From the NCBI RefSeq assembly GCF_907165205.1, contig NC_058198.1, forward strand, positions 17,461,001 through 17,525,000: a DNA stretch of 64,000 nt, given 5' to 3'. Both the position numbers and the translations under genes were made by a program. Under the pieces are notes generated by a model that had not been told where the DNA came from, made no database searches, and saw only the letters and a program-made list of their open reading frames with translations. Positions 55,081 to 64,000 of this stretch are shown in pieces. Every line of letters starts with the position of its first letter. Position 1 is the first letter of the stretch. This stretch comes from Coccinella septempunctata. Its lineage: Eukaryota > Arthropoda > Insecta > Coleoptera > Coccinellidae.

Positions 55081-56243
55081 AATAATTTATTATTATTCAA
55101 ATAGTTAATAATTTGGCCTTTAATGATCTTTTCAAAAATTTTAGATAGAGTAGGGAGTATGGAAATGGGTCTAAAGTCCCCTGGACTCGTGGGATTTTGG
55201 CACTTAGGTATGGGAATGATTTTAGCATATTTCCATGCACTAGGAAAAATGCCAGTTTGAATTGAAATATTGTAGATATGTGAGAGCACAGGAAGAATCT
55301 CATTCGCAATGAGCCTCAGAAGGCCCACTCCAATACCATCGGAACCAACCGACCCTGAACCAACCTCTCCCAGAGCAGACTTAACATCGTCTTCATTAAT
55401 GGGCACAAAATCGAACACACTACCTGGTGGAGAACATGAGCTTAACTTCATCAATGTATTTGTCTTAATACTTTCATTAATCCTAGTACCAGAATTTGCA
55501 AAATGCCTGGCAAGCAGAGAGGGATCAAAATTTGCACAAGGTGGGCTGTGCCTCTCGCCCACCCCAACTGAGCGCAAAGTCTGCCAGACCTTCCTTGGTG
55601 GTGCGCCATCAAGATTTTCGTGGAGATAATCTCTCTTTGCACTCCTGCACATCCGATTGCAAGTGTTCCTCGCAGTACGATATGTTCCCTATTTCATTGC
55701 ATTCTTGATCTCTTCAGTTAACCAGGGGCATGGAGAATGTCTAACCTTAATGAGTTTCAGGGGCGCTAATTCGTCGTAGATTTTTAATATTAATTCATTT
55801 AAAATAGCCACCTTTGCATCCAAAGTAGGAGCTTGATAAACCGATTCCCAATCAGCAGCCCTCGCAGTTTGAACCAGCCTCGCCAGATCGACACCTCCTA
55901 AATTCCGACATTTAATAACTCGAGGCTTAGGTTTAGGGCATTTGAGTTTAAATCCAGCAAACACCAGGTCATGACGAGAAAATTGATAAGCATGCTGTTG
56001 TCCACTGGCAACCACTCTGTTAGGTATAGACGTTATAAACAAGTCGAGTAACGTATCACAGGTAGCACTGTGTTGCGTGGGCCTGTTATTCACTAGTTTT
56101 AGGTTATAGGATTCCAATATGTTCCTCATCGCCCTCGAACGGGCAGAATTCTGAATCATGCAATTATTCATGTCCCCATCATGATCGCATCCGAATAAAA
56201 AGCAAAAATTTCGTCCAATACAAACTCCAACTCACCAAAAAAT
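55081..56243 (-). mobile_element. LINE copy C, 3' part missing
   Basis: Same insertion point as copies A and B (AAGTTATTT/ATTTTTTGG). It covers the endonuclease C-terminus and the first RT motif (DFRPISILPTLSKIFEK) and stops at the LNNN phrase. RT motifs A to C are absent. The frame is interrupted near 55680 by one lost base. Confidence 0.85.
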
Positions 56244-57276
56244 AAATAACTTGATATTAGTCCGAAAGTCACACTAAAACATTTGTAAGGCCTCACTATC
56301 TCCAAAATTTAAGACGAAAATCGGAAATTATATTCACGCCCAGTACGAAAAGAAGATATTAAAAAAAAAATAACCAATGCAAGTGACATTCAGTAAAGTG
56401 AAAATAAAATATCGCCAAAATAATGTCGAAATTAGACATAGTCAAACTTATGCAAGTTTTTGGCCGTCCAACTTCATTTGCTGTTTAGATTAGATATTTT
56501 ATGATTTCTATGCTGATCCGGCTATCGAAAACATTCAAAATGATTTTGAAAAGGCCATTTTATAGAAAAAAGTTTTATTTTGAGATGCTGGGGTTCGAAC
56601 ATAAATCGATAATTAATTGCAATATTTCCGAAAAATGCATCAACAATCAAATATCTTATTTCAAAATACTTCAAAGTTCCTGCTATACAATTCCTTGTTT
56701 TCGCAGGTAGTAATTATGACCAAATCGGTCCGTTGCGGGCGGAAACGTTGAGGGATGGTTTATTGTATTGGTTATACTGTACCTGTCACCTAGTCAAAGT
56801 AACAAATATTTTACTGTATACTTCAATACGTCAATGGTTTTGAATAGGGTTTTTTTTGCTTATCAAGAAATAGTAGTCCCGTAGATCAGTTATGGCACTT
56901 TTTTGGTTTCCATGATATTGTTCTGGTTTTTTTTACAGATAAATCCCCTTTGTATTTGTCAAGAGAAATGAGATTTCGATAATTAAGTATGAACGTTGAC
57001 TTCTATTCTATCTGTCTATTATATTCGTCAATGTAAACTGTTCTTTGTTTCAGGCTCAGGTAATTTCTTTGAAATTAATTCATTTTAATGAAACATCCTC
57101 TACACATCCATATAGCTCATGGAAAACTTCGAAAAACCGAATAAAAAAGTTACTTTGTTGTTGGTTTTCATATATCTGAGTTGATTTCGTTTATTTATCG
57201 CTCTTATTCGAAGGCTCACCTATTTGATATCCTCCTACTTAATTTTTACTGATAATTAGTATATCTGGTCATATTT

Positions 57277-57753
57277 TGAAGTTTTAATTTTTTTTATACC
57301 GTACTTGGAACGGGACCTTACGTTGTCTTTTGAGTACACCTTACAATTTTTAATTTTTTTTTCAAACCTAATGTTTCATTTAGAATACACTCTATATCAT
57401 AAATGATTCATTATATCAGACTTGCACTCTGAATTCATACATAACCTATTGCTTGATTGCAGGTCAAGAAGCGTTCAGTGGATTGTTTTTGCATAGTACT
57501 TGAAACAGTACTAACTGTTAACTTTTATGATCCCCTATCAATTTTTATTTGTTTTCAAAATTAATGTTTCATTAAGAATATGCTGTAAATTCAAATATCA
57601 GACTTGCACTCCAATATTATGAATTTTCTATTTCTTGATCGCAGGTCAAGGAGCGTTCAGTCTTTTACGCATAGTACTTAAAACAGTACTGTTGTCTTTT
57701 CTCTACATCTAACAATTTTCAATTTTTTTCGAAGTTAATATTTCATTTTGAAT
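57277..57753 (-). repeat. Three 3' sub-repeats of M3
   Basis: Both full sub-repeats complete; the third, degenerate one lies at 57277-57375. Confidence 0.72.
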
Positions 57754-57792
57754 ATAGAGCGCGGGCTGGAGTTACAAATCCTACAAAGGTTT

Positions 57793-58194
57793 TCATTTTA
57801 TAGGTTTCTCCTTCTTCCTAAAAATCTCAATGTAGTCATTCACATTGAAAAGTTGGATATTAGGATCTTCTTTTCTTCTAATAGATGTCATATTCAAAAT
57901 CTCCTTCAGAATGAAAGACCTCGTCAAGCGTTTTCTCAGATTTCCGTTCGACACATACTGCTTTTTTTCTCCAACATCGGAATTTATTTTCTTCAAGACT
58001 TTTTTACTATGTTCATCTTGATTACCTTCTCTTCTTGCAGCGTGAGTGTCGGATTTTTTCTGCGGAACTTCTCCTCTTTTTCGTTCTCCTACATGTGACT
58101 TCAGAAAATTCCTGATTTGAACTGTTCTCCTCAAGTCAATTTGTTTAGACTTCAATTTTTCCAATCCCATTCTCAAGATCTTCTTTCTGTCCAT
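57793..58194 (-). CDS. Basic 133-aa protein, M3 copy
   Basis: Open copy with K42E, Q64K, V67L and K114Q. The large deletion at 58404 removes what lies upstream of the promoter but leaves TATA box and initiator in place. Confidence 0.58.
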   Translation of the reverse strand: MDRKKILRMGLEKLKSKQIDLRRTVQIRNFLKSHVGERKRGEVPQKKSDTHAARREGNQDEHSKKVLKKINSDVGEKKQYVSNGNLRKRLTRSFILKEILNMTSIRRKEDPNIQLFNVNDYIEIFRKKEKPIK

Positions 58195-58304
58195 CTCGTC
58201 TTCCACAATGAAAAAAATATTTAAGTATGAAACGATAAAATTCGATAGTATCAAAGTTAAAAAATGTAAACCACAACACAATATTTGCAGCACGAAGCAC
58301 ATTC

Positions 58305-58379
58305 ACAACTGAATACTTTGTACATCTACTCCGCTGTTATATAGCCCCTCTACCATCCCTCCCTAGCACCCCACCACCC
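58305..58379 (-). promoter_or_regulatory. M3 core promoter
   Basis: TATATAA at 58337-58343 on the minus strand, initiator A at 58310, G-runs at 58357-58379. The unit is truncated 25 bases upstream of the G-runs. Confidence 0.78.
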
Positions 58380-58448
58380 AATTGCCCGTTCCGTCGTCTG
58401 ATTCCCGGTCTTAACCGGGAAACCGAAAAATTTTGAGTATATAATAAT

Positions 58449-58480
58449 TAATAAATAAATAAATGAATAAATAAATAATA
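58449..58480 (-). repeat. (TTTA)n microsatellite in M3
   Basis: Shortest tract of the array, about 32 bases, interrupted. Confidence 0.85.
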
Positions 58481-60337
58481 AAAATGAAATATTTTCATAT
58501 TATAAGAGTTAAAAACTTGGTTTCTTGAAAAACGGCATTGATTCCCCATCGAGTAACATGTGACTCTGGTGACATGACATTGAATTTTCCAAGATTTCCA
58601 GCTTTCAGTATGCTTTAACGATGGAATGGTGCAACATTCAGGAATTGTTGTCGAAGTCATAATGTATTTTTAACAGCATATCCACCAAAAAATTCTTTCG
58701 TTTCGTACTTTCATCGAAAAAAATTTGTTTAAATGAAAACCTCTATTTTAGTCGAATTATGATCCATCCTATCCTTACTATGCCCAAAATTGACAAGGTA
58801 TTCCTGGATACGGAATATTCTGCTATCGTTTTTCAAAATGGGGAATTATACGGAAATAACTTGATATTAGTCCGAAAGTCACACTAAAACATTTGTAAGG
58901 CCTCACTATCTCCAAAATTTAAGACGAAAATCGGAAATTATATTCACGCCCAGTACGAAAAGAAGATATTAAAAAAAAAAATAACCATTGCAAGTGACAT
59001 TCAGTAAAGTGAAAATAAAATATCACCAAAATAATGTCGAAAATAGACATAGTCATACTTATGCAAGTTTTTGGTCGACCAACTTCATTTGCTGTTTAGA
59101 TTAGATATTTTATGATTTCTATGCTGATCCGGCTATCGAAAATATTCAAAATGATTTTGAAAAGGCCGTTTTATAGAAAAAAGTTCTATTTTGAGATGCT
59201 GGGGTTCGAACATAAATCGATAATTAATTGCAATATTTCCGAAAAATGCATCAACAATCAAATATCTTATTTCAAAATACTTCAAAGTTCCTGCTATACA
59301 ATTCCTTGTTTTCGCAGGTAGTAATTATGACCAAATCGGTCCGTTGCGGGCGGAAACGTTGAGGGATGGTTTATTGTATTGGTTATACTGTACCTGTGTT
59401 ATTCTGTACCTGTCACCTAGTCAAAGTAACAAATATTTTACTGTATACTTCAATACGTCAATGGTTTTGAATAGGGTTTTTTTTTGCTTATCAAGAAATA
59501 GTAGTCCCGTAGATCAGTTATGGCACTTTTTTGGTTTCCATGATATTGTTCTGGTTTTTTTTACAGATAAATCCCCTTTGTATTTGTCAAGAGAAATGAG
59601 ATTTCGATAATTAAGTATGAACGTTGACTTCTTTTCTATCTGTCTATTATATTCGTCAATGTGAACTGTCCTTTGTTTCAGGCTCAGGTAATTTCTTTTG
59701 AAATTAATTCATTTCAATGAAACATCCTCTACACATCCATATAGCTCATGGAAAACTTCGAAATACCGAATAAAAAAGTTACTTTCTTCTCTCATGAATT
59801 TCTTAAAATGGATTGCTGAAATTCATTAGAGAAAATAATGAAAAATTTTGGTTGCAGTAGCCTTTTTCTTGAGGTTGAAACTGGAATAATAATATTCGCG
59901 AGAGAACTGAAGCTGGCATATGGAATAATGAGAAAACATATAAAAAATTACGGTGCGTAGCGTAGCGTTAGATCTATGACGCCATTATAACTAGTGAAAC
60001 TGAAAAGAGCAAATTTTTCCAATTATCTGTAGGATATAAATAGTAGATGAATCCCTAAAACAATGTTCTTGAATGAAAAAAAAAAGCAGGATTGGAAATT
60101 ATCCTGGTTATAGTGAACCAATGTCTCAATAAATGAGAGGATGAAATAACTCAAAACAAACGAAATTAATTCAGGAACATAATACACATTGATATAAAAG
60201 TGGACAAACAAATCAACATTTGTTGGTTTTCATATATCTGAGTTGATTTCGTTTATTTATCGCCCTTATTCGAAGGCTCACTTATTTGATATCCTCCTAC
60301 TTAATTTTTGCTGATAATTAGTATATCTGGTCATATT

Positions 60338-60815
60338 TTGAAGTTTAAATTTTTTTTATACTGTACTTGGAACGGGACCTAACGTTGTCTTTTGAGTACA
60401 CCTTACAATTTTTAATTTTTTTTCAAACCTTATGTTTCATTTAGAATACACTCTATATCATAAATGATTCATTATATCAGACTTGCACTCTGAATTCATA
60501 CATAACCTATTGCTTGATTGCAGGTCAAGAAGCGTTCAGTGGATTTTTTTTTGCATAGTACTTGAAACAGTACTAACTGTTAACTTTTATGATCCCCTAT
60601 CAATTTTTATTTGTTTTCAAAATTAATGTTTCATTAAGAATATGCTGTAAATTCAAATATCAGACTTGCACTCCAATATTATGAATTTTCTATTTCTTGA
60701 TCGCAGTTCAAGGAGCGTTCAGTCTTTTACGCATAATACCCAAAACAGTACTGTTGTCTTTTCTCTACATCTAACAATTTTCAATTTTGTTCGAAGTTAA
60801 TATTTCATTTTTAAT
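60338..60815 (-). repeat. Three 3' sub-repeats of M4
   Basis: The first sub-repeat has changed bases in one AGTACT (CATAATACCCAAAACAGTACT on the plus strand region near 60731); the second is intact. Confidence 0.7.
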
Positions 60816-60853
60816 ATAGAGCGCGGGCTGGAGTTACAAATCCTTCAAAAGTT

Positions 60854-61255
60854 TCATTTTATAGGTTTCTCCTTCTTCCTAAAAATCTCAATGTAGTCAT
60901 TCACATTGAAAAGTTTGATATAAGGATCTTCTTTTCTTCTAATAGATGTCATATTCAGAATCTCCTTCAGAATGAAAGACATCGTCAAGCGTTTTCTCAG
61001 ATTTCCGTTCGACACATACTGCTTTTTTTCTCCAACATCGGAATTTATTTTCTTCACGACTTTTTGGCTATGTTCATCTTGATTACTTTCTCTTCTTGCA
61101 GCGTGAGTGTCGGATTTTTTCTGCGGAACTTTTCCTCTTTTTCGTTCTCCTACATGTGACTTCAGAAAATTACTGATTTGAACTGTTCTCCTCAAGTCAA
61201 TTTGTTTAGACTTCAATTTTTCCAATCCCATTCTCAAGATCTTCTTTCTGTCCAT
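60854..61255 (-). CDS. Basic 133-aa protein, M4 copy
   Basis: Open copy and the most diverged one: R28S, G57S, R92M and N112Y. The charge character is unchanged. Confidence 0.57.
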   Translation of the reverse strand: MDRKKILRMGLEKLKSKQIDLRRTVQISNFLKSHVGERKRGKVPQKKSDTHAARRESNQDEHSQKVVKKINSDVGEKKQYVSNGNLRKRLTMSFILKEILNMTSIRRKEDPYIKLFNVNDYIEIFRKKEKPIK

Positions 61256-61365
61256 CTCGTCTTCCACAATGAAAAAAATATTTAAGTATGAAACGATAAA
61301 ATTCGATAGTATCAAAGTTAAAAAATGTAAACCACAACACAATATTTGCAGCACGAAGCACATTC

Positions 61366-61440
61366 ACAACTGAATACTTTGTACATCTACTCCGCTGTTA
61401 TATAGCCCCTCTACCATCCCTCCCTAGCACCCCACCACCC
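61366..61440 (-). promoter_or_regulatory. M4 core promoter
   Basis: TATATAA at 61398-61404 on the minus strand, initiator A at 61371, G-runs at 61418-61440. Confidence 0.8.
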
Positions 61441-62255
61441 AATTGCCCGTTCCGTCGTCTGATTCGATATTAGATTGCTGTGACTTAAAATTTCTATGGA
61501 ATAAATGTATTACATTCGTTCAATTTAAATGTCACACGTCGGACTGTTTGTTGATTCATCCTTAACTTCCTATGACCAATTTTAAAGTGTTACTTTTATT
61601 AGTTGTATGATGAGCCTTGAGAAAGGAACAAAATAGTTCCGAAACGTTGGCGAATTCATAAGAGATTGTTTTTCAACCTGTCCAAATTCTTGAGCCTAAC
61701 ACTAAAAATACCTAAGATTATAGAGTGTTTTATATAATTATGAGTTTATGAAACATATGAGAATTTAAATGATAATTGTCCAGAGTATTTTTCTTACAGA
61801 AAGAATATACTATATTACTGTTTATTTTTTCAAACGTTTCTGATATTATGAAATGATAAAATATCAACAATTGAAAAGTATGAGTTATCGATACAGATAA
61901 TGACTATCTGGATAAGCAAGTATTGAAGCGCATTAGTATTTCAATTCTTAAGTTTGTTTCAAATCTCGCTGCTCCAAACAATATTTCAAAATTAATAATT
62001 TCTAGAGAATTCTTTTTCATCATTTACATTCACGTTGTAGATGGTATACACGTTTTTCCTGAGGAAATAAAACTATAGAAAGAATGTCCCTGAATATATT
62101 TAACGACTCTGATGTATATGCAGAAATCCATGTAGGTTCCTATATATAAGTACAGAATCGTTATTTTTTGTTTTCACCCTAATTATACGGAGCACTACTA
62201 TCTACTTCATGAATTTCATTTTCAAGGTCTTAACCGGGAAACCGAAAAGTTTTGA

Positions 62256-62260
62256 GTATA

Positions 62261-62291
<31 letters not shown>

Positions 62292-62293
62292 AA
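62256..62293 (+). repeat. (TAA)n tract before the right-hand LINE
   Basis: TATAATAATAAAAATAATAATAA and further repeats. It begins in the unit's own ATATAATAAT before the (TTTA)n position, which offered a short TAA target. Confidence 0.85.
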
Positions 62294-62850
62294 TGTCTGG
62301 CCTGCCTGGCAGCTATCTGGTAGATGGCCTGCCAGGTAGCCATCGTAACGACGTAGACGGTGCAGCCAGCCACGCCTGCTGTCCGCAGGCCATTCCCATT
62401 CCTTCTTCCTCTCTCTTTCACATCCTTCATAGGGGTGCTCTTTCTGCTCCCATTTCTCTACCCCTCACCCAAACCGAGAAAGGGGAGCACAAACCCATGA
62501 AAATGGTGATTACGAGAAGCCTCGGAAACAAGTCGCTGCCTGGGGATCGTCAGGGCATGTCTGGAGCCGGCGCTGGACATGACAGCATGCGGGACGTCGG
62601 TGGCAGGATGTTGAGGAAGCGGGCTCCTGCTGCAAAAGAAGCTACAGCTCCAAAGCAACAACAGCAACCAACGAGTCCAATTCAATTGCCGACTCGAACC
62701 GCTGAAGGTGCTGCGCAGGATATTCAGCCAGTGCTCACCCAAGCGGGGTTAGTGAGAAAGCGCATGAAGTGGACAACGTCCATGAATGAAACTATTGTGC
62801 GCAAAATGTCAATGTCACTGAACAACGAGTGGCAGACCAGTACCGCGTAA
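62294..62850 (+). pseudogene. LINE N-terminal coding segment, frame 1
   Basis: Open frame from the ATG at 62294, in TAATAATG, to TAA at 62848-62850. It is Pro/Ser/Gln-rich and reaches MKWTTSMNETIVR (62764-62802), which looks like the start of the conserved DNA-binding-like region found before the RT in this type of LINE. After 62802 the frame no longer fits, and the homologous reading moves to another frame. About 20 expected residues are absent at this point, so a small deletion is likely. Another possible start is the ATG at 62498. Confidence 0.6.
62302..62339 (+). other. Long hairpin at the 5' end of the LINE
   Basis: Bases 62302-62311 pair with 62330-62339 (ten pairs, one G-T), base 62329 is bulged, and 62312-62318 pair with 62322-62328 (seven pairs, one G-T). 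The loop is GGT. 17 pairs within 40 bases starting eight bases after the TAA tract are unlikely by chance. Confidence 0.7.
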
Positions 62851-64000
62851 TTCTGAGAAATGAACTAGTACCAACGGCCCGAATCGACGCAATTAAACGA
62901 GAACTTCAGCGTCCGCTAGCAATGGAGAATAACACCAACACCTCTGATGAAGTTCACATACCTGGGCAACAACACCCAGAAGACATTGATACTGAAAGTC
63001 CTTCTTGCAAAGCAAATGAGCCTGAACACCAGGACGATAGGGAAGAGCTCCACCGACAAGTTGACTCTGACATGAGGAGATACTTTGCCGAACTGGAAGG
63101 AACAGATCCTCTTCATCGAGTAGCACCTCCACGACTCAATACATCCAAAAAACTGTCACTTATAATCGACATCTTGAATAAGGACGTTTTACCTGAATAC
63201 CTACAGAACGGAAGTTCATTGGAATATCTGCATCTAGTTTTTCACTGTGCAGCGCTGACGACAGCGAAAACCATGGGGGCAAAAATTCGCCGAACGAACA
63301 ACGATGGTCCAAAATTACACAAATTACAAGCGCCAGCCTGGCAGAAACGTCTTCAACACAAAACAGAAAGGCTAAGAAGAGACATTGGACGACTGACGGA
63401 GTACTTGAACGGGAATCGAGGAAGAAAGGTTGTGAAAGCTGCCAAAGAGATCATGGATAGGAACAGGACACACACAGAACGAGAGACGGAGAATGCTACA
63501 GCTCACCATTGCCTCGACACTCTGAAGCAAAAATTAAGTCTGTATGCAGAACGCTTGAGGAGATATAAAAGCAATTATAGCCGGAAAAGAGACAATAATT
63601 CATTCGAAAAGTCGGAAGAATCTTTCTACCGGTCACTCACATCGTCGGATGGAGAAAATGGAAAGTTACCACCAAAGGAAGCCATTGAACAATTCTGGAC
63701 CGAACAATTATCAACAAAACCTCAATTCAATGGAGATACCGGATGGATTGAAGATGAAAAATCTGAAGCTATAAAATATGAGCCGATGCAGCATGACATG
63801 ATCACGATTGAAGAAGTAAAATCAGCTATCAGAGGACTGCACAACTGGAAAGCACCTGGGCCTGATGGATTACAGAACTTCTGGATCAAGAAACTTTGGA
63901 TCATGCATGACAAATCGACCTCCGCAATAAATGATGTCATTGAAAATCCTGAAAGAATGCCAGTATTCCTTACACATGGCACAACATACCTGTTACCTAA
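62805..64000 (+). pseudogene. LINE N-terminal to RT segment, frame 2
   Basis: From NVTEQRVADQYRVI (about 62808-62850) the frame is open to the window end, about 395 codons without a stop. It holds a long charged helical region (RLRRDIGRLTEYL) and reaches the first RT block KAPGPDGLQNFWIKKLW, then GTTYLLPK at the very end. RT catalytic motifs lie outside the window. It would be read together with 62294-62802 if the frame change near 62803 were absent. Confidence 0.72.

Larger units (their letters stand above)
52400..57149 (-). repeat. 3.9-kb array unit M2, minus strand, rearranged
   Basis: Inverted unit with a complete promoter and gene at its left side and a partial LINE at its right. The LINE's 3' half, the microsatellite and flanking unit sequence are replaced by a short re-inverted piece (54750-55078). 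52400-52963, 54063-54749 and 56244-57149 are non-coding unit sequence. Confidence 0.88.
57150..59778 (-). repeat. 3.9-kb array unit M3, minus strand, two internal deletions
   Basis: Only 2.6 kb long. About 0.45 kb is missing at 57157 (TTACTTT joined to GTTGTTGG) and about 0.75 kb at 58404 (GTCTGATTC joined to CCGGTCTTAACC). The LINE site is empty (GGAAATAACTTGATATTAG near 58853). 58481-59778 is non-coding. Confidence 0.88.
59779..62255 (-). repeat. 3.9-kb array unit M4, minus strand, cut by a LINE
   Basis: Last unit in the window; it ends at its microsatellite position, where the TAA tract and the next LINE begin. A deletion of about 75 bases lies at 61690 (CCAAATTC joined to TTGAGCC). 59779-60337 and 61441-62255 hold no gene. 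Confidence 0.9.
62294..64000 (+). mobile_element. Dong/R4-like LINE, 5' part, continues beyond the window
   Basis: Starts directly at a TAA tract with what may be the true 5' end, a strong hairpin, then an N-terminal coding region and the start of the RT. Insertion at TAA repeats is the known habit of Dong. The phrase KAPGPDGLQNFW before the RT is typical of the R4/Dong side of the site-selective LINEs. There is no APE endonuclease upstream of the RT, which also fits families that carry a C-terminal restriction-like endonuclease. Confidence 0.7.

Noticed and set aside
54834..55652. 272-codon ORF joining LINE RT and unit sequence
   Set aside because: A chance in-frame fusion at the re-inversion junction; no domain beyond the cut RT start.
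61605..61650. Hammerhead-ribozyme-like phrase (TGATGAG ... GAAACG) in each unit, antisense to the gene (for example 9931-9977 on the minus strand)
   Set aside because: The core C before TGATGA is A in all copies I read, stem II does not pair beyond its first base pair, and some units read GATACG. Only a GGAAC-AAAATA-GTTCC hairpin remains.
1..64000. tRNA, rRNA, CRISPR, operon or prophage-like features
   Set aside because: None seen; the tRNA-like matches are the two primer-binding sites only.

Overview
This window looks like repeat-rich nuclear DNA of an arthropod, most likely an insect. It is AT-rich and holds Ty3/gypsy LTR retrotransposons, including an env-bearing errantivirus-type element primed by tRNA-Ser, several non-LTR retrotransposons, and core promoters with a TATA box plus an arthropod-type TCAGTT initiator. 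I see no bacterial operon structure, no rRNA or tRNA gene, no CRISPR array and no recognisable single-copy host gene. The order or species cannot be fixed from the sequence.

Layout. (1) 1-5160: the internal part of an Osvaldo-like Ty3/gypsy retrotransposon on the + strand, from inside its primer-binding site through gag, protease, RT and RNase H, cut off in the integrase zinc finger. (2) 5161-19400: three head-to-tail + strand copies (U1-U3) of a unit of about 3.9 kb. (3) 19400-39767: a nest of transposons that splits U3. A Dong/R4-like LINE fragment lies beside a minus-strand LINE. That LINE holds a second LINE fragment and a second, minus-strand Osvaldo-like element (19912-35987). That element in turn holds a 7.7-kb errantivirus-like element (21201-28873). 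(4) 39768-47461: the rest of U3, then U4 and U5 on the + strand. (5) 47462-62255: four units in inverted orientation (M1-M4), with internal deletions and one local re-inversion. (6) 62256-64000: the start of a second Dong/R4-like LINE in a (TAA)n tract, running off the window.

The 3.9-kb unit. Each complete unit carries a G-rich, quadruplex-capable tract, a TATAA box exactly 31 bases before the A of a TCAGTT initiator, an ORF for a very basic 133-residue protein of unknown family, and three diverged 175-195-bp sub-repeats after the stop. It also carries a (TTTA)n tract of variable length. Seven of the eight ORF copies are open. Two minus units and one plus unit (U1, M1, M2) carry the same LINE insertion at the same place, so the inverted arms come from duplication of already decorated units. 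Plus-strand genes and minus-strand genes point at each other across 47462, so read-through could give double-stranded RNA.

The main discovery candidate is in the errantivirus-like pol. Between RNase H and integrase lies an in-frame macrodomain close to the TARG1/OARD1 ADP-ribosyl-hydrolase family, with the lysine and aspartate expected for catalysis. The element's two LTRs look identical, yet pol and env each carry one in-frame stop. The nested Osvaldo-like copy has lost RT and RNase H in frame, so protease is fused directly to integrase. All statements come from reading the sequence; no search was run.
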